Source: Suilimivivens sp045586385 (GTDB lineage Bacteria > Bacillota > Clostridia > Lachnospirales > Lachnospiraceae). From it: a stretch of DNA of 22,811 bases. Location of the stretch: positions 1 through 22,811 of the forward strand of contig JAZNAE010000023.1 of assembly GCA_045586385.1 (NCBI GenBank), given 5' to 3'. This document shows positions 1 to 6,691 of this stretch, in pieces. The notes beneath the pieces were generated by a model. The model searched no databases. It had not been told where the DNA came from and saw only the letters and a program-made list of their open reading frames with translations. Position 1 is the stretch's first letter; every line of letters starts with the position of its first letter. The translations under genes and the position numbers were made by a program.

Positions 1-1
1 C

Positions 2-295
2 CGACTTACTGCCATTCTTTGCGGAAACGACCTAATTGCATATGATGTTATCAGAGAATGTAATAAGCTGGGGCTTAAGGTTCCCGAAGATATCAGTGTC
101 ATCGGCTTCGATGACCTTCCTACTTCCTCCGAAGGAGACACTTCATTAACCAGTGTCAGACAGGACCGTATTGACTTAGGAAAGTGTGGGTATCTGGCAC
201 TTCACGGACTCATTAATCGTGTTCCCATCGGACGGTTGCTTCTTCGTCCCGAGCTGATTGTCAGAAATTCTACCGCAAAAGTTGTTGACAGATAA
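2..295 (+). CDS. LacI/GalR-family transcriptional regulator, C-terminal part (5' end outside window)
   Basis: An open frame runs from the window edge to a TAA at 293-295 and encodes the last 97 residues of a LacI/GalR repressor. The visible part is the C-terminal half of the periplasmic-binding-protein-like effector domain: a CGNDLIAYDVIRE stretch, the family hallmark VPEDISVIGFDD, then TSVRQDR and the closing LLLRPELIVRNST segment. The helix-turn-helix DNA-binding domain lies upstream of the window, so neither the operator nor the sugar or other effector can be judged. It is the only protein gene on the plus strand here. Its last codons contain the -35 element of the downstream tRNA promoter. 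Family assignment is secure; the target is unknown. Confidence 0.93.
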   Translation, partial: RLTAILCGNDLIAYDVIRECNKLGLKVPEDISVIGFDDLPTSSEGDTSLTSVRQDRIDLGKCGYLALHGLINRVPIGRLLLRPELIVRNSTAKVVDR

Positions 296-313
296 CAGTG
301 TATAAGATATAAT
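285..313 (+). promoter_or_regulatory. Consensus sigma-A promoter for tRNA-Trp
   Basis: TTGACA at 285-290 and TATAAT at 308-313 are both perfect hexamers separated by exactly 17 bp. The -35 element overlaps the final codons of the LacI-family gene. Initiation would fall near 320, about 25 nt before the tRNA. Such a strong promoter fits a stable RNA gene. Confidence 0.88.
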
Positions 314-344
314 AACTTTCGGTGGTTTGAAAAAGCCACGAAAT

Positions 345-415
345 AGGGGCATAGTTCAAAGGTAGAACAGCGGTCTCCAAAACCGTCGATGTGGGTTCGA
401 TTCCTACTGCCCCTG
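345..415 (+). tRNA. trnW: tRNA-Trp (anticodon CCA)
   Basis: The sequence folds as a standard 71-nt cloverleaf. The acceptor stem AGGGGCA pairs with TGCCCCT (408-414) and is followed by a G discriminator at 415. The D arm is GTTC/GAAC, and the anticodon arm GCGGT/ACCGT encloses loop CTCCAAA with anticodon CCA. The T arm contains the GGTTCGATTCC segment. CCA is not encoded at the 3' end, so it must be added after transcription. The gene has its own consensus promoter and ends at the hairpin at 435-463. Confidence 0.95.
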
Positions 416-434
416 TTATTTTTTACCCAAAATT

Positions 435-463
435 AACAAGCATCCATCCGGTGCTTGTTTTTT
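435..463 (+). terminator. Rho-independent terminator of tRNA-Trp (outer end of the left arm of the inverted repeat)
   Basis: AACAAGCA (435-442) pairs with TGCTTGTT (452-459), with extra C-G pairs possible inside the loop, and an eight-T run follows (456-463). The loop contains CATCCATCCG, the same core found in the LCP-gene terminator on the opposite strand at 880-911. The two terminators therefore look related by descent. Confidence 0.82.
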
Positions 464-879
464 CTGCCCTCCAAATTTTTCATATTCTCACAAAGTGTTA
501 TAATCTTTCGGAATTTTTTGAATATCCCTTTTTAAATGCCTATTAACTGTCCGAAACAAGAACTCAAAACCGTTTATTGCAACAAGTGCTAAACGTCTTT
601 ATAAAACTTTTGTAAAAAATAAATCAGCACACTTTAAATTATTTACATCTCATTCCAACATGTTTGAGCGTCAGCGAGTTTTGGAATGAGATGTTAATCA
701 CATTTTTAAAGTGTGCTGATTATATTTTTCTTAAAAGTTTTATAGCGTTAGCACTGTTGCAATATCGGTTTCTCAGACAGTTTGTTTCGGACAGTAGCTT
801 ATTAAAAAGGGATATTCTAAAAAATTTGACGAAAGATTATAAATACTTTTGTTTCGAATATGAAAAAATGAGAGGGGAG

Positions 880-911
880 AAAAAAACAAAGCATCGGATG
901 GATGCTTTGTT
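880..911 (-). terminator. Rho-independent terminator of the LCP-family gene (outer end of the right arm of the inverted repeat)
   Basis: On the minus strand ACAAAGCATC and GATGCTTTGT form a perfect 10-bp stem (886-895 with 901-910) around a 5-nt loop, followed by a seven-T run. It lies about 9 nt after the LCP stop codon. It shares its core with the tRNA-Trp terminator. Confidence 0.88.
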
Positions 912-918
912 CATTTTA

Positions 919-2019
919 TTAGTATTGTAGATAGTCCTGTGTATCGTCTATGATTTTTTGGCTGAAGCTCTTGAGTTCTTTGGTCGGTTCATATGCCTCA
1001 TCTTCAAACAAAAGTTCATGCAGCTTAATTACATTATCTTCCAAGGAGGTTGCTACCACGCAGGAGCCTTCCAAACCAATTGTTCCTCCTCCAAGCATGC
1101 CGTCAAAAGGAAAACCTTCACTGACAGTAACCTTGAAATCTCCCACCATTCCAAGAACATCAATAACATCCTGAATATCAACGGATGTACTGATATGTGG
1201 CAATACTGCATTCATGGCATCCGTAAGCTCACCAACGGACGATACCTTTGCTTTCTCAAGCATGGCAATTAAAACATTTCTTTGTCTTTCCGTACGTGCA
1301 AAATCGTTTCCAATGTGGCGGATTCTGCAATATGCAGTTGCCTGCAAACCATTTAATGTTTGAAGTCCCGGCTCAGTTACCGGTATATAATCCACTCCTG
1401 CTTTTGCGGTAAAGTTTATATTGTCTTCACTTTCCCCCACCATACTGATTTGATAGTTATTAAGGTGTGACATTTCAGCTTCTGTCACATTAATTTCTAC
1501 ACCGCCCAATGCATCTACCGCTTCCATTACACCTTCAAAACCAACAGTCACATAGTCGGTAATATACATATCCGTATTCATATTAATCATACTAAGTGCC
1601 TGCTCCGGTCCTCCCAGTGCATAAGCAACGTTACACTTACGGTAAGAGTCATTTCCTACATTTAAATAAGTATCACGATAAATGGATACCAATCTGACCT
1701 CATGCTTATCCATATCTACAGAACAAATCATAATCGTATCACTACGATTTCCTTTACCGAGCGTTCCGTCTCTGGAATCCACGCCAAAGAAAGCCACATT
1801 GTAAATACCTGTGTATTTATTCTCGATGCCCTTTTCTTTTGTTTCTTTCACCTGTTGTTTTACTTCCTCATTCACAACAATGTCTTCTTCGTTAATATTA
1901 GTCTTTTGCACTTCCGTAGTTGTTTTCAACGTAATATATAAAATAACGACAGCAATAACCAGAACAATCATCTCTATTATAAATAACGGGATATTTTTTA
2001 TCCACTTTTTCTTATTCAT
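919..2019 (-). CDS. LCP (LytR-CpsA-Psr) family cell wall polymer ligase
   Basis: The protein has 366 residues. A short cytoplasmic N-terminus (MNKKKWIKN) is followed by one membrane helix at about 10-32, a charged linker, and the extracellular LCP domain from about 73 to 250. Family motifs are clear: FGVDSRDG (about 78-85), RSDTIMI (92-98), SIYRDTYL (112-119), NVAYALGG, ALGGVEI, and the lipid-pocket stretch with RIRHIGNDFARTERQR. LCP proteins transfer lipid-linked polymers such as teichoic acids or capsule onto peptidoglycan at the outer face of the membrane. The particular polymer cannot be read from sequence, and the old label 'transcriptional regulator LytR' is misleading. The ATG is preceded by GGAAAGGA about 15 nt upstream. 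It is the last gene of the leftward block and ends at a strong terminator. Confidence 0.92.
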   Translation of the reverse strand: MNKKKWIKNIPLFIIEMIVLVIAVVILYITLKTTTEVQKTNINEEDIVVNEEVKQQVKETKEKGIENKYTGIYNVAFFGVDSRDGTLGKGNRSDTIMICSVDMDKHEVRLVSIYRDTYLNVGNDSYRKCNVAYALGGPEQALSMINMNTDMYITDYVTVGFEGVMEAVDALGGVEINVTEAEMSHLNNYQISMVGESEDNINFTAKAGVDYIPVTEPGLQTLNGLQATAYCRIRHIGNDFARTERQRNVLIAMLEKAKVSSVGELTDAMNAVLPHISTSVDIQDVIDVLGMVGDFKVTVSEGFPFDGMLGGGTIGLEGSCVVATSLEDNVIKLHELLFEDEAYEPTKELKSFSQKIIDDTQDYLQY

Positions 2020-2197
2020 GTCAAAGTTTCAATCCTTTCCGATGCATCTACTGTCATAAAAAAGACAAAAAAATGCAAATCCTGTTATATATTACCACAA
2101 AGCTTTTGGTTTGAATAGAAATTTCGTTAACTTTTTAAGATTTTTTTACTTTTTTGTGAAAAATGTCATACTTTTGTTACAATTTATTGGGGGATAT
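2020..2197. other. Intergenic region between radA and the LCP gene
   Basis: These 178 bp are very AT-rich with long T/A runs and contain no open frame with a ribosome binding site. No clear terminator follows radA. A weak promoter for the LCP gene may lie around the TATATAAC segment (minus strand, about 2085-2095), but no good -35 accompanies it, so no promoter is called. Confidence 0.5.
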
Positions 2198-3574
2198 TCA
2201 TATCAGATCCATCGCTTCCCGTACATTGCTTACACCAATCACCTTAATGCCTTTTATTTCTTTGACACTGTCCATACATACACTTGGAATGATGCAAGTG
2301 GTAAATCCGAGTTTTTTTGCCTCCTGCACGCGCCCTTGCACCTGACTTACTGCACGCACTTCTCCGCTAAGGCCCACTTCTCCGATTGCAATCACACCAT
2401 CGTCAATTGCACGGTTCTTATAACTTGATACAAGTGACATGGCAATCCCAAGATCTATGGCCGGCTCTTGCATTTTAATACCGCCGGCTATGTTCACATA
2501 AGCATCACAATTACCTATCTGAAGCCCCAGCCGCTTTTCCAATACGGCAATCAGTAAATTCACTCTGTTAATATCCGTTCCGGTAGTCTGCCTTCTCGGA
2601 ATTCCAAAATTACTCTGGCAAACGAGTGCCTGTATCTCTATCAAAATCGGCCTGGTACCTTCCATGGAACAAACCACAACAGAACCGCTGGCATTTTCAG
2701 GCTTTCCGTTTAACATAAATTCAGACGGATTTTCCACTTCCTTAAGACCGGCCGCCGCCATTTCAAATACACCGATTTCATTCGTAGAACCAAACCTGTT
2801 TTTTACGCCCCGCAAAATACGATAAGATGCGTTTCTGTCTCCCTCAAAATAAAGTACGGTATCTACCATATGTTCCAGCACTCTGGGACCTGCCACTGTA
2901 CCTTCTTTTGTTACATGTCCCACAATAAAAACAGAAACATTCAGTCCTTTTGCCAGCTGCAAAAGCACGGAAGTTGCTTCCCTAACCTGGGACACACTCC
3001 CCGGTGCCGAACTGATTTCCTCGTGATACATAGTTTGTATGGAGTCAATGATAACTACTTCCGGCTTACTTCTTCTTATGGTTTCTTCAATCGCTTGAAG
3101 ACTTGTCTCACACAATAGCTTTAAACGCCCATTAAATTCGCCAATTCTGTTTGCACGCAATTTTATCTGCTTAAGTGATTCTTCCCCTGATACATACAAC
3201 ACTTCACGTTCTGCCAGCGACAGATTTCTGCACACCTGTAACAATAATGTAGACTTACCGATTCCCGGGTCCCCTCCTACAAGAGTGAGGGAACCGGCCA
3301 CAATACCGCCTCCGAGTACCCTGTCAAGTTCTTTTATCCCGGTAGTAATCCGATCTTCTTCCTGTAATGATATCTCTGAAAGAATGGCAGGTTTATTTTG
3401 TATATTCTTTTGTCCGTTAGCTGAAATTCCTTTTGCCTTACTTTGTCCTGTTACTACTGTTTCCTCTACAAAAGTATTCCATTCCCTGCATCCCGGACAC
3501 TGGCCCATCCACTTTGCCGACTCATATCCACAATTTTGACAGAAAAAAATTGTATTATTTTTTACTTTTGCCAT
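2198..3574 (-). CDS. radA: DNA repair protein RadA/Sms
   Basis: This 458-residue protein has the full RadA architecture. An N-terminal C4 zinc finger (Cys12, Cys15, Cys26, Cys29) precedes a RecA-like ATPase with Walker A GDPGIGKST at about 101-109. The RadA-specific KNRFGSTNEIGVFEM motif follows, and a C-terminal Lon-protease-like domain (IAVLEKRLG...GGIKMQEPAIDLGIAMSL) closes the protein. RadA is a helicase-like factor that promotes branch migration during homologous recombination and repair. The start ATG has an AGGGG site 8 nt upstream. It lies downstream of clpC with one small gene between; clpC-radA adjacency is classical in Firmicutes. Length and motifs are normal. Confidence 0.97.
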   Translation of the reverse strand: MAKVKNNTIFFCQNCGYESAKWMGQCPGCREWNTFVEETVVTGQSKAKGISANGQKNIQNKPAILSEISLQEEDRITTGIKELDRVLGGGIVAGSLTLVGGDPGIGKSTLLLQVCRNLSLAEREVLYVSGEESLKQIKLRANRIGEFNGRLKLLCETSLQAIEETIRRSKPEVVIIDSIQTMYHEEISSAPGSVSQVREATSVLLQLAKGLNVSVFIVGHVTKEGTVAGPRVLEHMVDTVLYFEGDRNASYRILRGVKNRFGSTNEIGVFEMAAAGLKEVENPSEFMLNGKPENASGSVVVCSMEGTRPILIEIQALVCQSNFGIPRRQTTGTDINRVNLLIAVLEKRLGLQIGNCDAYVNIAGGIKMQEPAIDLGIAMSLVSSYKNRAIDDGVIAIGEVGLSGEVRAVSQVQGRVQEAKKLGFTTCIIPSVCMDSVKEIKGIKVIGVSNVREAMDLI

Positions 3575-3594
3575 ATTTTCATCCCCTACATGAA

Positions 3595-3629
3595 CAAAAT
3601 ACCTTCTACCTTTTCCCAGGCAGAAGGCA
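3595..3629 (-). terminator. Probable terminator or attenuator between the 136-aa gene and radA
   Basis: GGCAGAAGGCA and TACCTTCTACC form an 11-bp stem with one or two G-T pairs (3600-3610 with 3619-3629) and an 8-nt loop. The minus-strand tail is only ATTTTG, so termination is probably partial and some transcription may continue into radA. Confidence 0.6.
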
Positions 3630-3650
3630 CTTTATCACTTTATCTTTTTA

Positions 3651-4061
3651 TTATTTTACAATTTTTACCATTACTTCTCCGGCACCTGCAAGTTCAACAC
3701 TCATATTCAACTTGCCGCCCAAATTGGTTTTCATTTTACCCATATTTTTCTCTGCAACAAAAACCTCATATTCTGTATCTTCTGCGAGTTCTACGGTAAT
3801 CTGTGCATCCTCGTCACCTTCCACCAAAAAGGTAATTCCTTCTTCTGTTTCCGTAAACTGTAACACACTGGTTCCCGGTACTGATTCATATACAAACATA
3901 CCGTTTCTTTCAAGTTTTGTCATGGTTTTGTAAGTCTTTACCTTATATAAATCACCATTGCATTCAAAATCTTCCAATTTTGCCTTTACATCCAGTTTAT
4001 GATTTCCGAAACTGATTGCACCGCTCTCTTCCTTGCGAAGCAGTTCATTTACAACAGCCAT
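3651..4061 (-). CDS. Conserved hypothetical protein, 136 aa (Lachnospiraceae type, sometimes annotated 'endosialidase')
   Basis: The protein is small and acidic, begins MAVVNELLRKEE, and has no signal peptide or membrane helix. It appears to be all beta: alternating strands such as LYKVKTYKTMTKLE, GMFVYESVPG, ITVELAEDTEYEVFV and a closing GGKLNMSVELAGAGEVMVKIV. From memory, close homologues occur widely in Lachnospiraceae and some carry the name 'endosialidase', for which I see no catalytic support. The ATG follows GGGAGG at a spacing of about 10 nt, and a plausible promoter (4105-4134) and terminator (3595-3629) suggest it can be transcribed on its own. It sits between clpC and radA. Function unknown; a cytoplasmic beta-sandwich scaffold is only a guess. 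Confidence 0.85.
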   Translation of the reverse strand: MAVVNELLRKEESGAISFGNHKLDVKAKLEDFECNGDLYKVKTYKTMTKLERNGMFVYESVPGTSVLQFTETEEGITFLVEGDEDAQITVELAEDTEYEVFVAEKNMGKMKTNLGGKLNMSVELAGAGEVMVKIVK

Positions 4062-4104
4062 TTTTCGTATCCCTCCCGAGTTGTGTCATTGGTATAGTAT
4101 CAGT

Positions 4105-4134
4105 ATAATATATTTTTAAATATATGGCTACCAA
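4105..4134 (-). promoter_or_regulatory. Candidate promoter of the 136-aa gene
   Basis: On the minus strand TTGGTA (4129-4134) and TATTAT (4105-4110) are 18 bp apart, in an AT-rich gap after clpC. The -10 matches consensus at five of six positions. Distance to the start codon is about 44 nt. The -35 is weak. Confidence 0.42.
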
Positions 4135-4137
4135 AAT

Positions 4138-6579
4138 TTACTTTATATCAAAAACAATTTTCTCTTTCCGATAGCCGGCCGAAACAGTATCTCCGGCATT
4201 TACCCGGCCAAAAAGTATTTCTTCTGCAAGGGCATCCTCTATAACCGTCTGAATGGCACGTTTTAAGGGTCTTGCTCCCATTTTGTAGTCTGCATACTTT
4301 TCAATGATATGCTCTTTTAATGCCGGATTTACCGTAAGTCTGATTTGCATCTGCTCCATACATCTCTTGGAAAGATTTTTACATAACAAAGTCATAATCT
4401 GTCTCATATTTTCCTTATCAAGTGAATGGAATACCATAATTTCATCGATACGATTAATAAATTCCGGTTTAAATAGTTTTTTAACCTCTTCCATCACACC
4501 GGATTTCATCTTTTCATATTCCTGTTCTTTGGTAGTGGCTACACCGAATCCTAAATTTTTAGGCTCCACAATTCTTTGTGCACCGGCATTTGATGTCATA
4601 ATCAAAACAGTGTTTTTAAAACTCACCTTTCTGCCCTTAGAATCCGTAATATGTCCGTCATCAAGAACCTGGAGAAGTACATTGAACACATCAGGATGTG
4701 CCTTTTCAATTTCATCAAACAGCACAACAGAATAAGGGTTTTTCCTGATTTTTTCACTAAGCTGCCCACCCTCGTCAAATCCTACATAACCCGGAGGTGA
4801 TCCTATCATCTTTGAAACCGAATGTCCTTCCATATACTCTGACATATCTACACGGATTAATGCACTCTCCGTTCCAAACATAGCTTCTGCAAGGGCTTTG
4901 CTAAGTTCTGTTTTTCCCACACCGGTAGGACCTAAAAATAAGAATGATCCAATAGGACGTTTCGGATCTTGAAGTCCTACTCTTCCTCGTCTGATTGCTC
5001 TTGAGACTGCCTTTACAGCCTCTTTTTGTCCGATTACCCTCTGATGCAGTACATCCTCTAACTTCAGCAAGCGTTCGCTTTCTTTCTCTGTTAACTTATT
5101 TAGCGGAATTCTTGTCCATGCAGATACCACCTCTGCTATTTCTGTTTCACCGATCTCATAACTTTGTTCTTCCTGCTTTTTCAGGTTATTTTCTTTCATC
5201 CGCTGATATTTTTTGATCAGTTTTTCCTGTTCCCTACGGACAGCGCCGGCTCCTTCCATATCTCCGGCTTTGATGGCCGTTTCCACTTCCTTATCCATTT
5301 TGGCAATATCAGACACCATGTCCTTTAACTTTTTAGGAGTACGCATACTCTTTAAGCGGATTGCTGCTGCTGCCTCATCCATTACGTCAATTGCTTTATC
5401 GGGCAGATTTCTGTCATTAATATAGCGTTTTGATAATTGTACCGCCGTTTCAATTGCTTTCTTTGTAATAGTCACCTGATGATGCTCTTCATACTTTGAT
5501 GCAATTCCCTCTAAAATAGCAATTGCCTCTTCCTCAGTAGGCTCTTCTACCATTACAGACTGAAAACGCCTTTCCAAGGCTGCATCCTTTTCCACATACT
5601 TGTGATATTCTGCTATGGTAGTGGCACCGATTAACTGTAACTCTCCCCTTGCAAGCGATGGCTTTAAAATATTGGATGCATCAATAGCTCCCTCTGCTCC
5701 TCCCGCTCCGATAATGGTATGCATTTCATCAAGGAACAAAATAACATTACCGTCTTCCTGTACCTCTTTGATTACTTTTTTAATTCTTTCTTCAAACTCT
5801 CCTCTGTATTTTGAACCTGCCACCATTCCTGACAAATCTAAGGTGAGTACCCGCTTATTCCTGACTGTAAAAGGAACTTCTCCTGCTACAATTTTGGCCG
5901 CAAGTCCTTCCACCACTGCTGTTTTACCGACTCCCGGTTCGCCAATTAAGCAGGGATTATTTTTATTTCTACGACTTAATATCTCAATTACACGCTTAAT
6001 TTCCTTTTCCCTGCCGACTATAGGATCCAGCTTTCCTTCCATCGCAAGCGCAGTCAAATCTCTGCTGTATTGCTCTAATGTGGCAGTTGCGCTTTTCTTG
6101 CTTTTTCCTTTCTTCAAAAGGTCTTCTTTATATAAGGAAGGATCCTCTCCCATTGCCGTAAGTGTCTCAACATATAGCTTTTGAATTGGTGCTCCCATTG
6201 TTTTCAGCAATCTGGCAGCTACATTGTCTCCTTCCTTCAAAATAGCCAACAACAAATGCTCTGTGCCTATTTCATCTGCCCCAAAACGCTCTGCAAGGTT
6301 TTGTGCTTCTTCCAAAATGCGTTCTGCTCTTGGTGAATATCCTTCCTTTTCTTTTAAAATCACATTCACTTCAGGCTTAATAAGTTCCTGAATCATTTCC
6401 ATTATTTTTTCTTCTTCTATACCGTTTTCTATAAGTATTTTGGCGGCAACATTTGTTTTCTCTCTTAACAAACCTACCAAAATATGCTCCGTCCCGATAT
6501 ATCCTGCTTTCATACGTGATGCACATCTTGCTGCCAATGCCAGCACTGATTTTGCTTTTTCCGTATAACCTGCCTGCAT
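4138..6579 (-). CDS. clpC: ATP-dependent Clp protease ATP-binding subunit ClpC
   Basis: ClpC is an AAA+ unfoldase that feeds substrates to the ClpP protease in the cytoplasm. Two N-terminal Clp-N repeats (EHILVGLL and EHLLLAIL) come first. The D1 ATPase has Walker A GEPGVGKT near residue 213 and Walker B VILFLDE. A coiled-coil middle domain (about 415-475) follows, then D2 with GPTGVGKT near 550 and the ClpP-docking loop containing NLGFG. The frame extends upstream to a TTG at 6615, but I start it at ATG 6579 (MQAGYTEKAKSV, 813 residues). GGAGG (6588-6592) lies 8 nt before that ATG, and homologues begin near here. The usual ctsR-mcsA-mcsB genes do not precede it; a membrane SH3 protein gene does. 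No CtsR-type operator is visible upstream. Confidence 0.96.
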   Translation of the reverse strand: MQAGYTEKAKSVLALAARCASRMKAGYIGTEHILVGLLREKTNVAAKILIENGIEEEKIMEMIQELIKPEVNVILKEKEGYSPRAERILEEAQNLAERFGADEIGTEHLLLAILKEGDNVAARLLKTMGAPIQKLYVETLTAMGEDPSLYKEDLLKKGKSKKSATATLEQYSRDLTALAMEGKLDPIVGREKEIKRVIEILSRRNKNNPCLIGEPGVGKTAVVEGLAAKIVAGEVPFTVRNKRVLTLDLSGMVAGSKYRGEFEERIKKVIKEVQEDGNVILFLDEMHTIIGAGGAEGAIDASNILKPSLARGELQLIGATTIAEYHKYVEKDAALERRFQSVMVEEPTEEEAIAILEGIASKYEEHHQVTITKKAIETAVQLSKRYINDRNLPDKAIDVMDEAAAAIRLKSMRTPKKLKDMVSDIAKMDKEVETAIKAGDMEGAGAVRREQEKLIKKYQRMKENNLKKQEEQSYEIGETEIAEVVSAWTRIPLNKLTEKESERLLKLEDVLHQRVIGQKEAVKAVSRAIRRGRVGLQDPKRPIGSFLFLGPTGVGKTELSKALAEAMFGTESALIRVDMSEYMEGHSVSKMIGSPPGYVGFDEGGQLSEKIRKNPYSVVLFDEIEKAHPDVFNVLLQVLDDGHITDSKGRKVSFKNTVLIMTSNAGAQRIVEPKNLGFGVATTKEQEYEKMKSGVMEEVKKLFKPEFINRIDEIMVFHSLDKENMRQIMTLLCKNLSKRCMEQMQIRLTVNPALKEHIIEKYADYKMGARPLKRAIQTVIEDALAEEILFGRVNAGDTVSAGYRKEKIVFDIK

Positions 6580-6587
6580 TCTATCAT

Positions 6588-6592
6588 CCTCC
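6588..6592 (-). promoter_or_regulatory. Ribosome binding site that fixes the clpC start
   Basis: GGAGG on the minus strand lies 8 nt upstream of ATG 6579. The longer in-frame TTG start at 6615 has its nearest GAGGAG about 20 nt away, which is too far. This decides the shorter start. Confidence 0.75.
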
Positions 6593-6649
6593 ATAGTTGT
6601 CACAAATTTTTTCAATCATTACCGTTTCTTTTGTCTCCTCTTGTGATAA

Positions 6650-6675
6650 AGAGGAATAGCTTTTGCTATCCCTCT
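6650..6675 (-). terminator. Hairpin after the SH3 protein gene, probable weak terminator
   Basis: AGAGGGATAGC and GCTATTCCTCT form an 11-bp stem with one G-T pair and an AAAA loop. The minus-strand tail is only TTATC, so it may act as a partial terminator, a processing site or a 3' stabiliser between the SH3 gene and clpC. Confidence 0.5.
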
Positions 6676-6691
6676 CCTCTATCTTTTGTTC

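Larger units (their letters stand above)
429..917. repeat. Long imperfect inverted repeat, arms 429-658 and 681-917, 22-nt loop
   Basis: The reverse complement of 681-917 aligns along its whole length with 429-658, with scattered substitutions and small indels. By eye roughly three quarters or more of positions match. Uninterrupted shared blocks include GAATATCCCTTTTTAA (520-535 and 802-817), ATCAGCACACTTTAAA (623-638 and 705-720), ACTGTCCGAAACAA and, next to the loop, ACATCTCATTCCAA (645-658 and 681-694). The loop carries GAGCGTCAGCGAG. Each arm begins at its outer end with a terminator hairpin that reads inward. The repeat occupies almost all of the space between the converging tRNA-Trp and LCP genes, stopping just short of the LCP stop codon. 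No convincing gene lies inside. It could be a foldback or MITE-like element, an old inverted duplication of a terminator region, or a structured RNA; the sequence alone does not decide. Confidence 0.85.

Noticed and set aside
664..930. Plus-strand frame of 88 codons covering the right arm of the inverted repeat
   Set aside because: It starts at a TTG with no ribosome site, is explained by the inverted repeat and terminator, and runs into the 3' end of the LCP gene. The product has no recognisable feature.
3433..3933. Plus-strand frame of 166 codons across the radA start and the 136-aa gene
   Set aside because: It is antisense to two well-supported genes and crosses their terminator; there is no family resemblance.
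5615..6184. Plus-strand frame of 189 codons opposite clpC
   Set aside because: It is antisense to a strongly conserved clpC region. Its Ser/Pro/Leu-rich composition is typical of a shadow frame.
6584..6619. An 11-codon leader frame (MIEKICDNYGG) ending just before the clpC start
   Set aside because: The nearest ribosome site is about 15 nt away and no pause codons or competing hairpins are visible, so an attenuation role is not supported.
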